64,000 nucleotides of DNA from positions 35,169,786 to 35,233,785 of the forward strand of contig OY365813.1 of the NCBI GenBank assembly GCA_959347315.1, in the 5' to 3' direction. Every line of letters starts with the position of its first letter. The first letter of the stretch is position 1. Made by a program: the position numbers and the translations under genes. Shown piece after piece: positions 1 through 11,844 of the stretch. A model generated the notes under the pieces. The model worked only from the letters and a program-made list of their open reading frames with translations, did no database searches and was not told where the DNA came from. Source of the stretch: Bimastos eiseni. Lineage: Eukaryota; Annelida; Clitellata; Crassiclitellata; Lumbricidae.

Positions 1-114
1 AAACAAAGAGAGACAGACAGGCGGATTGAGAGAGAGGCTGAGAGAGACAGAGAGACAGACAGAGAGAGAGAGAGAGAAAGGCAGAAGGACAGTCTATAGC
101 TATAATAGACCTAT
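1..114. repeat. GA/CAGA-rich simple repeat
   Basis: Purine-rich degenerate (GA)n and (CAGA)n microsatellite at the left edge of the window. No coding signal is visible. It merges into the 20-bp minisatellite that follows. Confidence 0.8.
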
Positions 115-497
115 TCTTTCCATCCACCCTTCCATCCATCCATCCACCCTTCCATCCATCCATCCACCCTTCCATCCATCCATCCACCCTTCCATCCATC
201 CATCCACCCTTCCATCCATCCATCCACCCTTCCATCCATCCATCCACCCTTCCATCCATCCATCCACCCTTCCATCCATCCATCCACCCTTCCATCCATC
301 CATCCACCCTTCCATCCATCCATCCACCCTTCCATCCATCCATCCACCCTTCCATCCATCCATCCACCCTTCCATCCATCCATCCACCCTTCCATCCATC
401 CATCCACCCTTCCATCCATCCATCCACCCTTCCATCCATCCATCCACCCTTCCATCCATCCATCCACCCTTCCATCCATCCATCCACCCTTCCATCC
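115..497. repeat. 20-bp minisatellite (CATCCACCCTTCCATCCATC)n
   Basis: About nineteen nearly perfect head-to-tail copies of a 20-bp unit built from CATC tetramers. Because 20 is not a multiple of 3, the peptide period is 20 aa, and stop-free frames exist on both strands (171 aa on +, 131 aa on -). These are by-products of the repeat and not genes. It lies upstream of the first visible HSPA12-like exon, so it is probably intronic or 5' flanking. Confidence 0.95.
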
Positions 498-589
498 TCT
501 TGCTTCAAGAACCTCTCACAAGACTTCCACTAAGAACGTGAATATTAATAGCTGGTGTTGATTACTGAATAATGATAGTAAAAGAACGA

Positions 590-607
590 TGTCGATGATG
601 ATGACAG

Positions 608-641
<34 letters not shown>

Positions 642-706
642 GGTGGTGGCGCCGACGGCGACGGCGACGACGATCATAACGATAATGATAATGATGATGA
701 TGTCGT
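590..706. repeat. (GAT)n/(GGT)n/(GAC)n trinucleotide tract
   Basis: Interrupted trinucleotide repeats (GATGATGAT, GGTGGTGGT, GACGGCGAC) lie just before the probable splice acceptor at 718-719. Purine-rich sequence this close makes a weak polypyrimidine tract, so the left boundary of the next exon is the least certain splice site in that gene. Confidence 0.7.
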
Positions 707-719
707 TTGTTGTTCGTAG

Positions 720-2684
720 GAGTCGCTGAGGAAGCGGAAGTGACGGAGGAGTTGGTCGTTCCTCAAAGGAATCGTCCATGGAAATATATTCCTCAGTTTT
801 CGGACGAGGAATGTCGTCTGCTTCGATCTGAGGATCGTAGAGAAGATGAAGAGAATCGAGGAGGTCAAGAGCAAGATGGAGGACTGCTCCAGTACTACCG
901 ACACAACAGGACCCTCGAAGCGGGCACGGATGGGTTGGATCTAGATGATGAGAATCTCAATGGTGACCTCGAAGTGGTCCAGCTGGCCCAGGTCGTTTAT
1001 GGGAGAGTTCCTTCCTCTGGTGGAAGGTCTGAGTCGGATCAGGAGGTCCAGGAAGATCCCATTGTCCCTGTGAAGATAGAACGACGTAGTCAGATGGACG
1101 CCCCTTGGCCTGAAGAGGAGGAGGAGGGTCGACCTACAGGAAATGGACTGACTTCAGGAAGTCCATGGGGACAAGAGGAAGCCCTGGAGGAACCGTTAAT
1201 GGAGTGCGTGGAACAACTCCAGTGGAGAGCTAGAGTTCCCTTCTCCTACCAAGAGACTCTCCCGTCAAAAGAAGACCCTCTTCCAGAGGTTCCGTTTTCC
1301 AACCTACCACCGAATGACGTCATTACGCAGAGTCACGAGACCGAGAAAGACGAGGCGCTGTGGGACGAGATCAACGTACAGGTGGCCGAATCCATGGCAA
1401 CCGCCGCTACTCTGTCAAGCGGAAGCGAAGCGGAAGCAGTCCTAGGCGATGACGCCATCGATGCGAGACCGAGGCAGAATGACGTCACGCTTGAAGCAGA
1501 TATCTTCGCTCCGCTTGAGTGCACCGCTGATCAACAGCTTCTCGTGGCTGACCAGTGGCCCGTGTCGCATGCCGAGATGGAGAAAGGAGAAAGAGCGCGT
1601 CAGGAGACCAGAGAGGAGATTGTGGAGGAACCGATTGTCGAAGCAAGAGCTGTCTTTCAGACGTGCGGGATTCCAGTTTTCGACCATGAGTTGGAATTGG
1701 GACAAGGTCCTTCTGAACCGAAAGTGGAGAGAGGACTGGCTGAGGCTCACCCACTGGAAGTGGTGCCCCCGGCTGAGCTCATTCCCCGGTCCTCGCAAGA
1801 CCCTCCTGAGGTTGAGACCAGAGGGAGATCGAAGCAGCCGCGGAATCAGGGTGGCACCCTACCACCTACGGGGTCAAGGAAACCGGAGAAAGTCCCAAGG
1901 TCACGAAGGTCAAGATCTGAAAGCTTCTTCGGGTTCCTTCGGAGGAAGTCGAAGTCGAAAGAATTGGACGACGAAGAGAAGGAGGAGGAGGGAAGAGCGA
2001 AGGGAAGACAGGCGGAGGGTGGGAAGGAAAGAGAGGGATCGGCCGATGTGTCTAAGACGAGCAGTGCCAAGACTACACCTACAACATCCAGGTCAAAGAT
2101 AAACCAGGTCGGGTCAGAGGTGAAGGTGAAAAAGTCGAGAAGTCAAGGTCAGTCGTTCTTCGAGAGGCTAGGGTTCGGACGCACGAGCAAGAAGAGCGAG
2201 AAGAAGGCAGAGAGCGAGAGAGAGAAGAAGAAGGAAGCAGAGAAGGAAGAGGAGGGGAAGGAAGAGGAGGGGAAGGCGGAAGTGGTGGATCTTCCCCCAC
2301 AAAAGCAGACCAGCGCTGGATGTAAGACGAACATTCGCATATTTGAAATTCTCGCCAAGAACGGAGAACCAGCGGATGTATCCATAGAGACGAAAGATAC
2401 AGAGGCTGCGGGGCTCCAAGAAGTGATGCCAACGTCAGGGCAGCCCGCATCACTCCATCTTCAACATCATCAAGAGAGATCGGGCAGGAACGTGTTAACA
2501 GATACAGTGGCAGGAGTAGAGCCAGGTCTAGTTCATAGGTCAGCGGATGAGGATGCTTGGTTGACTTCTCATTCGTATGACCACCTGTTGGTTGAAGGCA
2601 CCACGAAGGCATCGCAGGCTGCTGAGACAGGAGCATCTCTTGATGTCAGGAGGAAGTTCATCGTTGCTGTTGCCATAGACTTCG
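720..2684 (+). CDS. Giant N-terminal exon of the HSPA12-like gene: disordered extension
   Basis: A single open exon of about 655 codons that runs directly into the first HSPA12 beta strand ([12 protein letters not shown]) and ends at a strong donor, GTAAGT, at 2685. The encoded segment is acidic and low in complexity, with no fold I recognise. Two related basic-aromatic motifs stand out, [17 protein letters not shown] near 1912-1965 and [18 protein letters not shown] near 2144-2200. A run of alternating E and K follows (about 2196-2280) and could form a charged helix. Vertebrate HSPA12A and HSPA12B begin close to the ATPase domain, so this extension is unusual. It could also be an exon spliced only in some isoforms; an alternative shorter start cannot be excluded. 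Confidence 0.75.
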
Positions 2685-5600
2685 GTAAGTGCAAGTCCAA
2701 ATGATGGATGAAAGAGGGGGCGATGCTAATGGTATTTAGTACCACAGAGTGATTAGCGTCGCCACGCGGGGAAGGGGGCAGCTGCCCCCCACCATCCAGC
2801 CCAGGCTGGGTCTTGGGTTTCGTGCAAATCCGAAGAGTTTTTATATGGGGCTGAGGTATCCTTCGTGACTTGTGATTTGACATTTCCTAATTAAGGTCCT
2901 CTGCATATTATATATGTAGTCAAATTTTGTCACAAGTCGAGGTGATCTAGGTACCTTTATTTCGAAGTTACGGTTGAGAAATTTGTGGTAAACAAGAGCC
3001 CAAAATGTATTTCATTTGGCAACAAATGTTTAAAATTGCCCAGGCTTCTGCGTCTCCGCCCCATACCTCGATAGAAAAAACCCTAGTCGTTACGGCGTTT
3101 TGCTCCCCAGCCTCTAAGTTCTGGCGAAACCACTGCATACAGCACCTATTTTGCAAGCAATCCTAAACAGTAATGCATTTCCAAATGAAGCTGGGTTGCA
3201 CGAATAGTTTTACTTTAAAACTTAATTTCAACTCGCTTTTAATCCCCTAGTCGTTGAGGATTTGTTTGACACCCCCTTGCCCCCAACCTCGAAGCTCTGG
3301 CGACGCCACTGCCAACAGTTTCGTTAAACTGAAACTACTTAAGCATTAGATCTGACAGAGAAATTATAAGAAGATTTAAATTAAAGTTCGGTTTCGTAAT
3401 ATGGTAGAACAATGTTAAGGGAATCAATCACCAATCTTCTAATCCAATGTAATATCGTATGATGAATTTAATGCTCAGCAATATCTAAACACTGGTTAGT
3501 GTGATATCTTTTGTAATAATTATGAGAGACAATGTGAGGAGAGTTATCTGTGCAATATATCAAGTCAATGTTAAGACAATGTAATTACTACAATCCAATA
3601 CAATTCATCAATCAATCAATCAATCAATCAATATAATGTCTTGTGATGCAATGAACGTTGTATTCAGTGCTTAACAACGTCTTCGGATTATCAATTTTGC
3701 CTTTCAGTATTAATAGTTTTACCACTACCACCAGTATACTTCAATCACCGCTACGGCGCTACCACACTTACCACTAGTCCAGTAACACTGCAACCATTGT
3801 TATCATTATTATCATAATGATAATAATAATAACAATAATACCGATTACCAACTGCGGGCTGAGACTTGACGATGAATCCCTGAGGGTGGCGGTGGGTTAC
3901 AGACTTGGGTTACCCGTCTGTTTACCTCATTGCTGTCCTTGGGGTGCCCTGGTCGAGGGAAACGGATATCACGGTCTCTCATGTGGCCTGGGATGCTGGC
4001 CCAGACACGCGGCCCTGAACGACCTTATTTGTAGGAGTCTAATCCGTGCAGGGATCCCCACTGTCAAAGAGCCGATGGGTTTGACCCGATCTGATGGAAA
4101 AAGACCAGACGGACTCACTCATATACCATGGCGTGCGGGGTGGCGCTTAATATGGGACGCGACAGTATCAGATACAATGGCAATGTCGTATCTGCCAGAA
4201 ACATCACAAAGAGCGGGCGCAGCGGCCGAGAGGGCGGCGAACCTCAAAACTCAGAAATACGCCGAGTTAGCCACCAGGTACGTCTTCACACCGGTGGCAT
4301 TCTAAACCTTTGACCCCATCAATTCCAAAGGCCAAAGCTTCCTTTCAGAACTGGGACACATACTGAGCGCCATCACTGGGGAGCAGAGGGAGACGACTTT
4401 GCTCTACCAGCGCATCTCGATGACTATTCAACGCTACAACGCAGTTGCTTTCAAGGGAACTTTCGCTGCTCAGAAGTCCAACGAGCAGGGTTACTTCGGA
4501 CGACATCATCATTAATTTACATTGAAGACTCTGATAATATAATAATAATAATAATAATAATTATTATTATTATTATTATTATTTAGTAATAATAATAATA
4601 ATAGTACAACTACAACGGATGCTATACTATACAGTTCTTCTTATTAAGTAACTTCTAGAACGGCAGAGGGTAAGGCTCAACGCAAAATGATAATTTATTA
4701 GGTGCCTTTGTCGCTCTATACTCGTAACCATAGCAACCGTCGTCATGGCGTTGTGTTGTTGTTGTCATAGGAACAGCGTTCAGTGGTTACGCGTTCTGCT
4801 TCCTTCGCGACCCTGACAGCATCCACATAATGGGTCGTTGGGAGGACGGTGACCCAGGGATCATCAACCAAAAGACCCCTACCACCCTCCTCCTCACCCC
4901 TCAGGGTCAGTTCCACTCGTTCGGGTTCACTGCTCGTAACAGATACCACGACCTCAGCGCAGAAGAATCGAAACAGTGGCTCTATTTCGACCGATTCAAA
5001 ATGGCGCTTTATGAAACCCAGGTAGGATTACGAAGCTCAGGTATCTATTTTGTTCAATCAGGATCGAACACCGTATTTCTGTTGACCAATCACCATTGAG
5101 TGTATTTTTCTTGGCCAATGAGGATTGATCCGTGTATTTCTGTTGACCAATCAGAACTGAGCCGTGTATTTCTGTTGTCCAATGAGGATTGATCCGTGTA
5201 TTTCTGTTGTCCAATGAGGATTGATCCGTGTATTTCTGTTGACCAATGAGGATTGATTTGTATATTTCTTCTAACCAATCAGGATTGAACCGTGTATTTC
5301 TATTGACCAATTAGGATTGCGGCCAGGGAATGACGATACAAGCAGCCAATGGGGAGAGGTTTTCCGGCGTCGACGCCATTTCGATGACGCTACGGTTCTT
5401 CCGAGACCACGCCCTCGAACAGATTAGCAGCCAATCAGAAACGGTCATTCTGAACGATGACGTATTATGGGTCGTCACTGTACCTGCCATTTGGAATGCA
5501 TCAGCCAAGCAACTGATGCGGATTGCAGCTTACAAGGTCTGATTGGGTTAAGTGTTCGGGTCGTCTCACTCGTCTGGGTGGGTGGGTGAGTGGGTGGGTG

Positions 5601-8600
5601 GGTAAATGGGGTTTAACCCGTGAGATTAGATTTGAGACTAGGTATTAAGGGTACAAGATTAGGTCATAGATAATATTAGAGATTTGTTTTAAATAGATGA
5701 GATTAGAGACTAGGTTAGGTTCAAGATTAGGTTAGACTTTAGAGATGATATCGGAGAAGACTAGATCAGAGATACGTTTAGACACTGAGTAGATTAGATT
5801 CAACATTACGTGTAAGTTCAAGATGAGATTAAAGATTAAATCATAAATGAGATGTGTGACTGAGTGGGGTTCAAGATTTGGCAAGAGATTATATCAAAGA
5901 TCTGATAAGGTATTAGATTACAGATATGGTTAGAGGTTTGGTTAGGTACAAGATTAGGCTAGAGATTATTATATTAGATATTAGATTAGAGAGTATAGCT
6001 TAGAGAGTGTATAATAAAGAAATCTATGTTCTTTGTCTCATAGGCAGACCTCGTGTCTCCAGAGAGACCGGATCAGCTGCTCGTCGCCCTAGAACCGGAA
6101 GCTGCGTCAGTCCACATCCGGCGACTACAACTGCGCCACCTAGTACCAGAGAAGCCAATCGTTCGCCCTCTGTCCATCAGAGGGGAAAACACCGTTGATC
6201 CATCGACCCTTGAGTTCCTTGCAGCTCAATTCAACAAAGGTATGGAGGCAAACCCATTCAACACCACCACCACTCCACTTGTATATGGCTGCCTGTGTGT
6301 GTCTGTGTGTGTGTGTCTGTCTGACAGTCTGTCTGTCTGCCTGTCTGACGACAACATCTATATGATCATAGACATGTTGCTGTTGTTGATGATGAATATG
6401 ATGATGATGATGAAGAAGCTGATGATAATAATTATAATTGCGATGATAATTACGATGATGCTGCTGGTGCCACATGGCGGTGGTGATTAGAATGATGATG
6501 GTGAGTTGCCTATGATCTTGTCGTTGTTGGTGATGATACAGTGGTTCGCTATATGGTCGTTGACTGCGGAGGAGGAACCGTTGATATAACGGTCCATGAA
6601 TTGAACTCAATGAATCATCGACTTCAGGAACTACACATCGCCACAGGAGGACCACACGGATCATTCGGTCAGTATGACGTCATCGCCATTCTACTCTTGT
6701 TTATAATCTCCCTCTTGAACTGTTATCGACTCTGGTGTGTGTAGACATTGCAATGCATTACAGGTCACAGGAGTTATCACCATTAAAAGCAGTGGCGGAT
6801 CCATAGGGGGGGGCGATGGGGGAGATCGCCCCCCCCCTTATATTATTTGGAAAGAAATTTCTTTAGCGATTTTTACTTGGCTTTTGCCGCCCTTTTTAAA
6901 GAAAGTATGCAATGTCAACAAAAATGTTCAAATTTTAATGTAGATATACACTGTTGTAAATTATATTTTGAAGTAATTTATAATTATTGAAATTTGAAAT
7001 ACAATCATTTGATGAAGACTAGAGAGTTTAGTTGTTAGACTAGTAACGTACATAAAACCTTGATTTGTTGATTATTTTAACAATTTGTTCTCTTCATAGC
7101 GTCCCGAAAAGAAATATTGATATTGTTTAATTAATATTATTGATTATAGCAACAATCTATAATATTTTTTATTATAAACTGATATTAAATTAATAATACA
7201 CAATTATTTAAAAATTTTAATTTTAAAAGTAATTTGTATTTACTATTTATTATATTTTTAACTAACACAGCATGGTGTTTGAAAACGGAAGTAAATTAGG
7301 TCTATTGAGCAGACTGTTTAAAAGTAATATGAATTTTAATAAAGTTGTGCGGTGCGTATTTTAAATCGGACTATTGGGATACCAATATATGACGTCATTT
7401 TATAGTTACATTACATAGATTAAGACAGTAGAAGAATGATACTCAAAGAAAAAAAAGTAAACAAGTTTTACGATTTGTGGGCTGGCCTGCGGTTGCCACT
7501 AAAACCTAAAAATCGCCCCCCCTTACTAGATGGTCTGGATCCGCCCCTGATTAAAAGTGTCTAACTTAGGATTAACAAGAGTAAATAGAGTAATGCGTTG
7601 CACTTGCTTTGTTAGGAATAGTTAATTTAGCTAATTTTGTGGTCTTACTTTCCAGCTCATGACTTGCAATACGCGAAAATATTATCTGTTTGGCTTAATA
7701 GAGTACTAGGTGTCCTGACCCTTTCGTCCATACATGTATTTGGGTCTCCAGAGTAACTTACTGCTATAGATACCTTGTGCTGACCATTGCATTTATTGTG
7801 TTTTTCGGATAATACAAAACAATGATAATGAATTTAAATCAATCGAATCTCCATCCATCCATCTATCCATCCATTCATGCGCCTTTGATATCGAGTGGCG
7901 CTATATAAGTGCTCAACTACATTACATTGAAACTAGACGTAAGAGTCTGAAGATGTCCTAATAAATTGCAGCTATCGACCGAGACTTCGAAAGACTTCTT
8001 GGCGATATCTTCGGCGTCGACTTCATCGATTCCTATCGTCGTGAGAGGCCATCTGGTTGGGTTGGCCTCATGATGGCCTTTGAGTCGCGGAAGAGGGCAG
8101 CAGACCCAAGGAGGACAAACTCTCTTAACATCGCTCTTCCATTCTCCTTCATTGAACACCACAGGAAAACGAAGGTTGCTAACTCCAAGCGCTTCCCTTT
8201 TCCACACTCGTATTGTCCACCTTTTTCTTCTCTCTTCTCGTCCTACTTCCAGCTTCCGCCTCATCTCTCTGTCTCTGTCTGTCTGTCTCTTTTTCACGAG
8301 AGTTTGTATGGCGCCGCTTCTAAATGGAAATAGGCCTACTTATACGCTCTCCCAACTCCAGTGCGGCCAAATAAACCTCAAAATTCTTCCGGTATTTCAA
8401 CAGCATATTCATGTGTCCTGCGTGATATAGGGGGGCTGGGTTACTGCGACCCTGAGGTCACCTTCCCACTGCCTCAATTCTTTCCCTTCTCCTTCAATGG
8501 TTATTCCCAAGCAGGGAAGATTCTTAAAGCATGATAGCGAACGTGGAAATTAAAGTTAGACTCAATGTTGAAGTTGAGGAGCTATATAAATGCGTTGTGG

Positions 8601-10700
8601 CCACGTGCAGGGTTCGACAGTGGACGCTGCCATCCGTTGCTATGGAGACAACGCCATCAGATGGTCATCTCAAGGGATGCTGAGGTTGACACAGGATGCG
8701 ATGTGGAACCTCTTCAGACCGACTCTCAACGCTATCAAGGAAGCAATAGAAAACGTTCTCAGCTCAGTCAAAGGTTGGTTGGTGCGGACGGGCGTTAGGA
8801 GGCGCTTCTGACTGAAAGTCATTGCGATAGGTCAATAGGTCGCTGGGTTCATTCAGTGCAAAAATCGTCATGTATTCGCTTCTGTTTAAAGATCACAAAG
8901 TACAATCCAAGGTCACTGAATAGATATTATACGTTGATACTTGAGCGATCTCTGCCGCCCAGTGTCTGAACGTAGCAGCGCGTCGGGTGCTTCGCTCTAC
9001 GAGGAGGGTAGGCTCCACGGGCTCACTTGGCCATTGGGCATGGCCGTGGTTTTTCTGTTGTGGGCCCTTCCATATGGAATGCACTCCCACTTGAGCTCCT
9101 GTTTCAACTTTTGTGGTCTGACTGGCAGGGTTCTACAAGTCGCTCACATCTTGTTTCTTTAGTTGTGGCTATAGGCTGGGAGTACTTCTGAGTAGGTTCT
9201 GGAAGAGAGCTACATAAATGAATGAATGAAGGGCAAAGAGGACTAAGTGGACGACCTCCACTGACCCCGCGGTTTGTTAAATTCTTAATGACTTCTGAAG
9301 CGCCACTTTTACTGCGTACAAGACCGCTTCTATTGAAGTTACACTAATCACAGTGCAAAACTTTCTTTATTCATTTAATCAGCCATTCATTACGAAAATT
9401 TATATAGCGCCCGTTTAAGGTTACCATTTAGGAACGTTCACCGACCCTAGCACGGCTGAATAGAACAGTTTCAAGGTGAGTATAAAGGAGTCTGAGTGGA
9501 CCCTGGGGAACAAGCGCAACAACAAAGGGAGCCTATTCCAGAGCGAGGGGCCAACCGATAGACCAGGCGATGATTGCGATATAATGAAAAATGTATATAG
9601 CGCCTCTTCCTTGTAAAACTACCAACAATGAACTGGAGAAGATCCTATTTTTTAAAGTCCATTTCCATGTCTGATTTTTATCTGTGCCTTCTTCTTCTTC
9701 TTCTTAGGCGTCGATTACATATTTCTGGTTGGAGGTCTTTCTGAGTCAGGGGTTCTTCAGTGTGACATCCGGGACCACTTCCAGGAGAGAGTACGAAAGG
9801 TTGTCATACCACAGGAGGCGAACTTAGCCGTCATCAAAGGTAATCAGAGACAGACAGACTGAGACAGACAGACACAGATAATGATACACTACCAATTCAG
9901 TATCATCACGTTTTGCCATCCATTTCCAACTTGTCATCTACTTCACTTGTCATCCATTTCACTTGTCATCTATTTCACTTGTCATCCATTTCACTTGTCA
10001 TCCACTTCACTTGTCATCTATTTCGCTTTCCTGGACATAACCAAACGCAATCGTTCTAATAGCTAATCGGTCGGTTCAGGAAAGTTTTTTTACCAGCTTG
10101 TGAGATGATATAGAACTAGAGTTGACTGATAGAGCTCTAGTCCTTCGGTCCCCCCCCCCTATCTCCCTCCCTCCCTCACCTCTGTGGCCTGTTTTCCCCG
10201 CAGGTGCCGTTGTCTTTGGACTCGATCCAGGCATCATCTCCATTCGTAGATCTAAACTCACCTACGGCGCTGCTGTCCTCAATCGTTTCATCCGCGGTCA
10301 ACACCCAGACTCAAAACTCGTCCTTAAGGACGGGGTCGAGTGGTGCAGGGACGTCTTCGATATCTTCGTCAGCGCTGGGCAGGTAGTGCGAGCAGGAGAA
10401 ACGGTTGTGAGGCAGTATATCCCTGCTGCACCGAACCAGTCCCGGATCGTCATCGGAATCTACTGCACGGAGGAGTCGACTCCAGGGTTTGTGTCGGATG
10501 CGGGCGTTCGTAAGTGCGCCAATGTTAGTCTCGACCTTGCTTCACTGGGTTCCACTCCTCTTCAACAGAGCGTGGCAAATGCTGTGAGAAGACGCATTGA
10601 GGCGAGGATCACATTTGCTGAGACGGAGGTCAAGGTTACGGCCTTGGACACGGCAACTGGAAGACAGGTGGACGCCTCCATCGATTTTCTTAACGTCTAG
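720..10700 (+). CDS. HSPA12A-like: HSPA12A/B-like atypical HSP70 protein (5' end uncertain)
   Basis: Proposed exons: 720-2684, 4771-5021, 5315-5536, 6044-6239, 6542-6667, 7972-8174, 8611-8773, 9708-9839 and 10204-10700 (TAG stop). Phases agree at every junction. The C-terminal ~600 residues follow the HSPA12 family from end to end: the phosphate-1 loop [13 protein letters not shown] split by intron 1, then [43 protein letters not shown], the phosphate-2 loop [28 protein letters not shown], the adenosine motif [22 protein letters not shown] and a terminal IDFLNV. Family knowledge: HSPA12 proteins are cytosolic, have a divergent HSP70 ATPase domain and lack a classical substrate-binding domain. 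The first visible exon starts at an acceptor (TCGTAG) in phase 1, so the start codon is probably in an exon to the left. Donors at 8175 (GTTGCT) and 8774 (GTTGGT) are weak but give the family alignment. Confidence 0.93.
2685..3841. other. HSPA12-like intron 1, left part
   Basis: AT-rich intronic sequence. It has a short (AATC)n tract at about 3608-3633 and (AAT)-type repeats from 3800 that flank the retrotransposon fragment starting at about 3842. Two similar sentences of sequence, around 3050-3135 and 3240-3315, share a CCCTAGTCGTT...CCTC-AAG-TCTGGCGA pattern and look like old direct repeats. I see no exon here. Confidence 0.6.
3842..4530 (+). mobile_element. 5'-truncated non-LTR retrotransposon, zinc knuckle + restriction-like endonuclease, copy 1
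   Basis: A 162-codon frame (3817-4305) continuing out of frame to about 4515 matches the C-terminal part of copy 3 at 56665-57537. Shared words are [46 protein letters not shown] and LIWDATV. The HGLSC...RH pattern and the RPD-x(n)-WDATV-x-DT pattern resemble the gag-type knuckle and PD-(D/E)xK endonuclease that follow the reverse transcriptase in R2/R4-type elements; that assignment is by motif and is inference. A Cys of the zinc knuckle is replaced (CCPWG against CACG in copy 3). A frameshift near 4300 moves the last ~70 residues to another frame, so this copy is dead. It begins directly after an AAT tract and ends before (TAA)n. Confidence 0.72.
4536..4605. repeat. Palindromic (AAT)n(ATT)n microsatellite
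   Basis: A (TAA)n run switches directly to (TTA)n and then back to (TAA)n, so the strand can fold on itself. It marks the 3' end of retrotransposon copy 1. A very similar inverted array follows copy 3 at 57630-57680. Confidence 0.85.
5041..5314. repeat. 32-bp tandem repeat ending on the exon 3 splice acceptor
   Basis: About eight copies of a 32-bp unit containing GACCAATNAGGATTG and GTGTATTTCTGTT fill the whole of HSPA12-like intron 2. The last unit reads GACCAATTAG and supplies the AG used as the acceptor of exon 3 (exon starts at 5315). Every unit also carries a CCAAT core. See the findings for the splicing consequence. Confidence 0.9.
5560..6010. repeat. Degenerate GATTAGA-type repeats in HSPA12-like intron 3
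   Basis: Starts with (GGGT)n at 5576-5604, then about 400 bp of loosely repeated words such as GAGATTAGA, AGATTAGGTTAGA and CAAGATTAGG. No stable period and no exon signal. Confidence 0.6.
6790..7549. mobile_element. hAT-type non-autonomous element in HSPA12-like intron 5
   Basis: The ends read CAGTGGCGGATCCA and, reverse-complemented, CAGGGGCGGATCCA, a 14-bp terminal inverted repeat with one mismatch. The element is flanked by a perfect 8-bp target duplication, ATTAAAAG (6782-6789 and 7550-7557). Eight-base duplications and a CAGNG start are standard for the hAT superfamily. The 760-bp interior is AT-rich with no long frame; subterminal G-runs near the left end and C-runs near both ends are mutually complementary (GGGGGGGGCGAT against ATCGCCCCCCC). 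It is therefore a deletion derivative or MITE. Confidence 0.85.
9370..9590 (+). repeat. Dispersed repeat, family with TTTATATAGCGCC motif (copy 1)
   Basis: Aligns by eye with 53588-53800. Shared words include GAAAATTTATATAGCGCC, GGCTGAA-GAACAGTTT-AAGG, GAGTGGACCCTG and TTCCAGAGC. There is no coding frame. Related short pieces with TATATAGCGCC occur at about 9594, 23443 and 56073. It lies in HSPA12-like intron 7. The class is unknown to me; no clear inverted repeats or poly-A tail are visible. Confidence 0.65.
9928..10030. repeat. 15-bp tandem repeat (CACTTGTCATCYATT)n
   Basis: Six or seven copies of a 15-bp unit in HSPA12-like intron 8, about 180 bp before the last exon. Confidence 0.8.
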
Positions 10701-11844
10701 TTGGACTGGTTCTACTACCTGTCTTGGGTAGTCTTACCATCTGATTTATCTGCTTGTTGCCAGAATACGTCTCGTCGTTTTTTCAGGGGGATCTAATTTT
10801 CTATCAGTTGAATCACCAATGGTTCTACCACCTCATTATCTTACCTCCACACTACCAGATTTCTTATTGGTTACACCATCAGACGGTGGTTTTACCATCC
10901 AATTCACTCATGGTTCAACCACATGAATGTCCAATATAGTCAAGCAATTCCACACAAAAACCAAATCTCGCCAGAGGTCTTTAACTGTGTTTTGTAAAGT
11001 CCATAGGTTGATAGACTTGAATTGCCTTTCACTACTGTATATCATCGTCGTCTCATGTAACTTGCAGCCAGATACTGTCAGAGAGATCGTTAATATCAAA
11101 TGTCCTCCTCAAGCCAAAGCTGTATTTTTTAACAGACAACGCCTCTGTGAGGCTCTTGTAGAGCTCTGTACAAATCGCCATTCGCCACGTGTGTAAGTGC
11201 TTGCAACTGAATGTCCACCGGTTCTCTGTCCTCTGTCCAAGCTATTTCTAAATCATCGTGCTCTGTTATTTTGCACATACTAACACAATATATTGTATTG
11301 TTAGAATGTGTACACCCACTGCCCTAAATTATGTTGCAACATTAACTTTGTTATTGTGAATAAATCTAAACTTAAACATTAAGTTACTAACTTGTGTTTT
11401 GTGAAAATATTCTACACATTTCGATGTGAATGTCACCGAACAGTTTCAAATCATTCTGCTCCAATTAATTAAGCGCCAATTCGGATGCTACAATTCGCAT
11501 CCGTTGAAAGACTTAGATCACAGTTTTACAGGAAATAGTAATCACAGTTCCATAACCAATCCTCTGGATCTAATATTTGAAATTGAAAACTTAATCAATT
11601 TCTTCTACTGCGATGTAATTCCGGACTCATGCAAGAACACCCTGAAGGAAAAGTGGATGGCATCTTTCCAGTTGATGCCATGACTTGCATTGTTTCACCG
11701 ATTCACTGAACGACCAACTCTGAATTGCAACAGTCTTTCGTGAAATAGATCAAAGTAGCTCTTTGCTTTCATCTGAACCGCACGAATGGAGTGTTCTCCC
11801 ACACTCTGAGAATTGATGCAATCTATTCGGAAGACGCAGCACAG
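10701..11844. other. Convergent intergenic space between HSPA12-like (+) and TM2D2 (-)
   Basis: About 1.1 kb holding the 3' UTRs of both genes. On the + strand, AATAAA at 11359-11364 is a plausible HSPA12-like poly(A) signal. Short frames at 10927-11196 and 11426-11683 have no recognisable similarity and are not called. I found no obvious TTTATT poly(A) signal for TM2D2 on the minus strand in this stretch. Confidence 0.6.
11359..11364 (+). terminator. Candidate poly(A) signal AATAAA for HSPA12-like gene
   Basis: Canonical hexamer 659 bp after the stop codon at 10700, followed by TG-rich sequence (ACTTGTGTTTTGTG) near 11390-11403, as expected for a downstream element. Confidence 0.45.

Noticed and set aside
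11426..11683. 85-aa frame between HSPA12-like and TM2D2
   Set aside because: No motif, lies in the expected 3' UTR/intergenic space, and the composition matches AT-rich surroundings.
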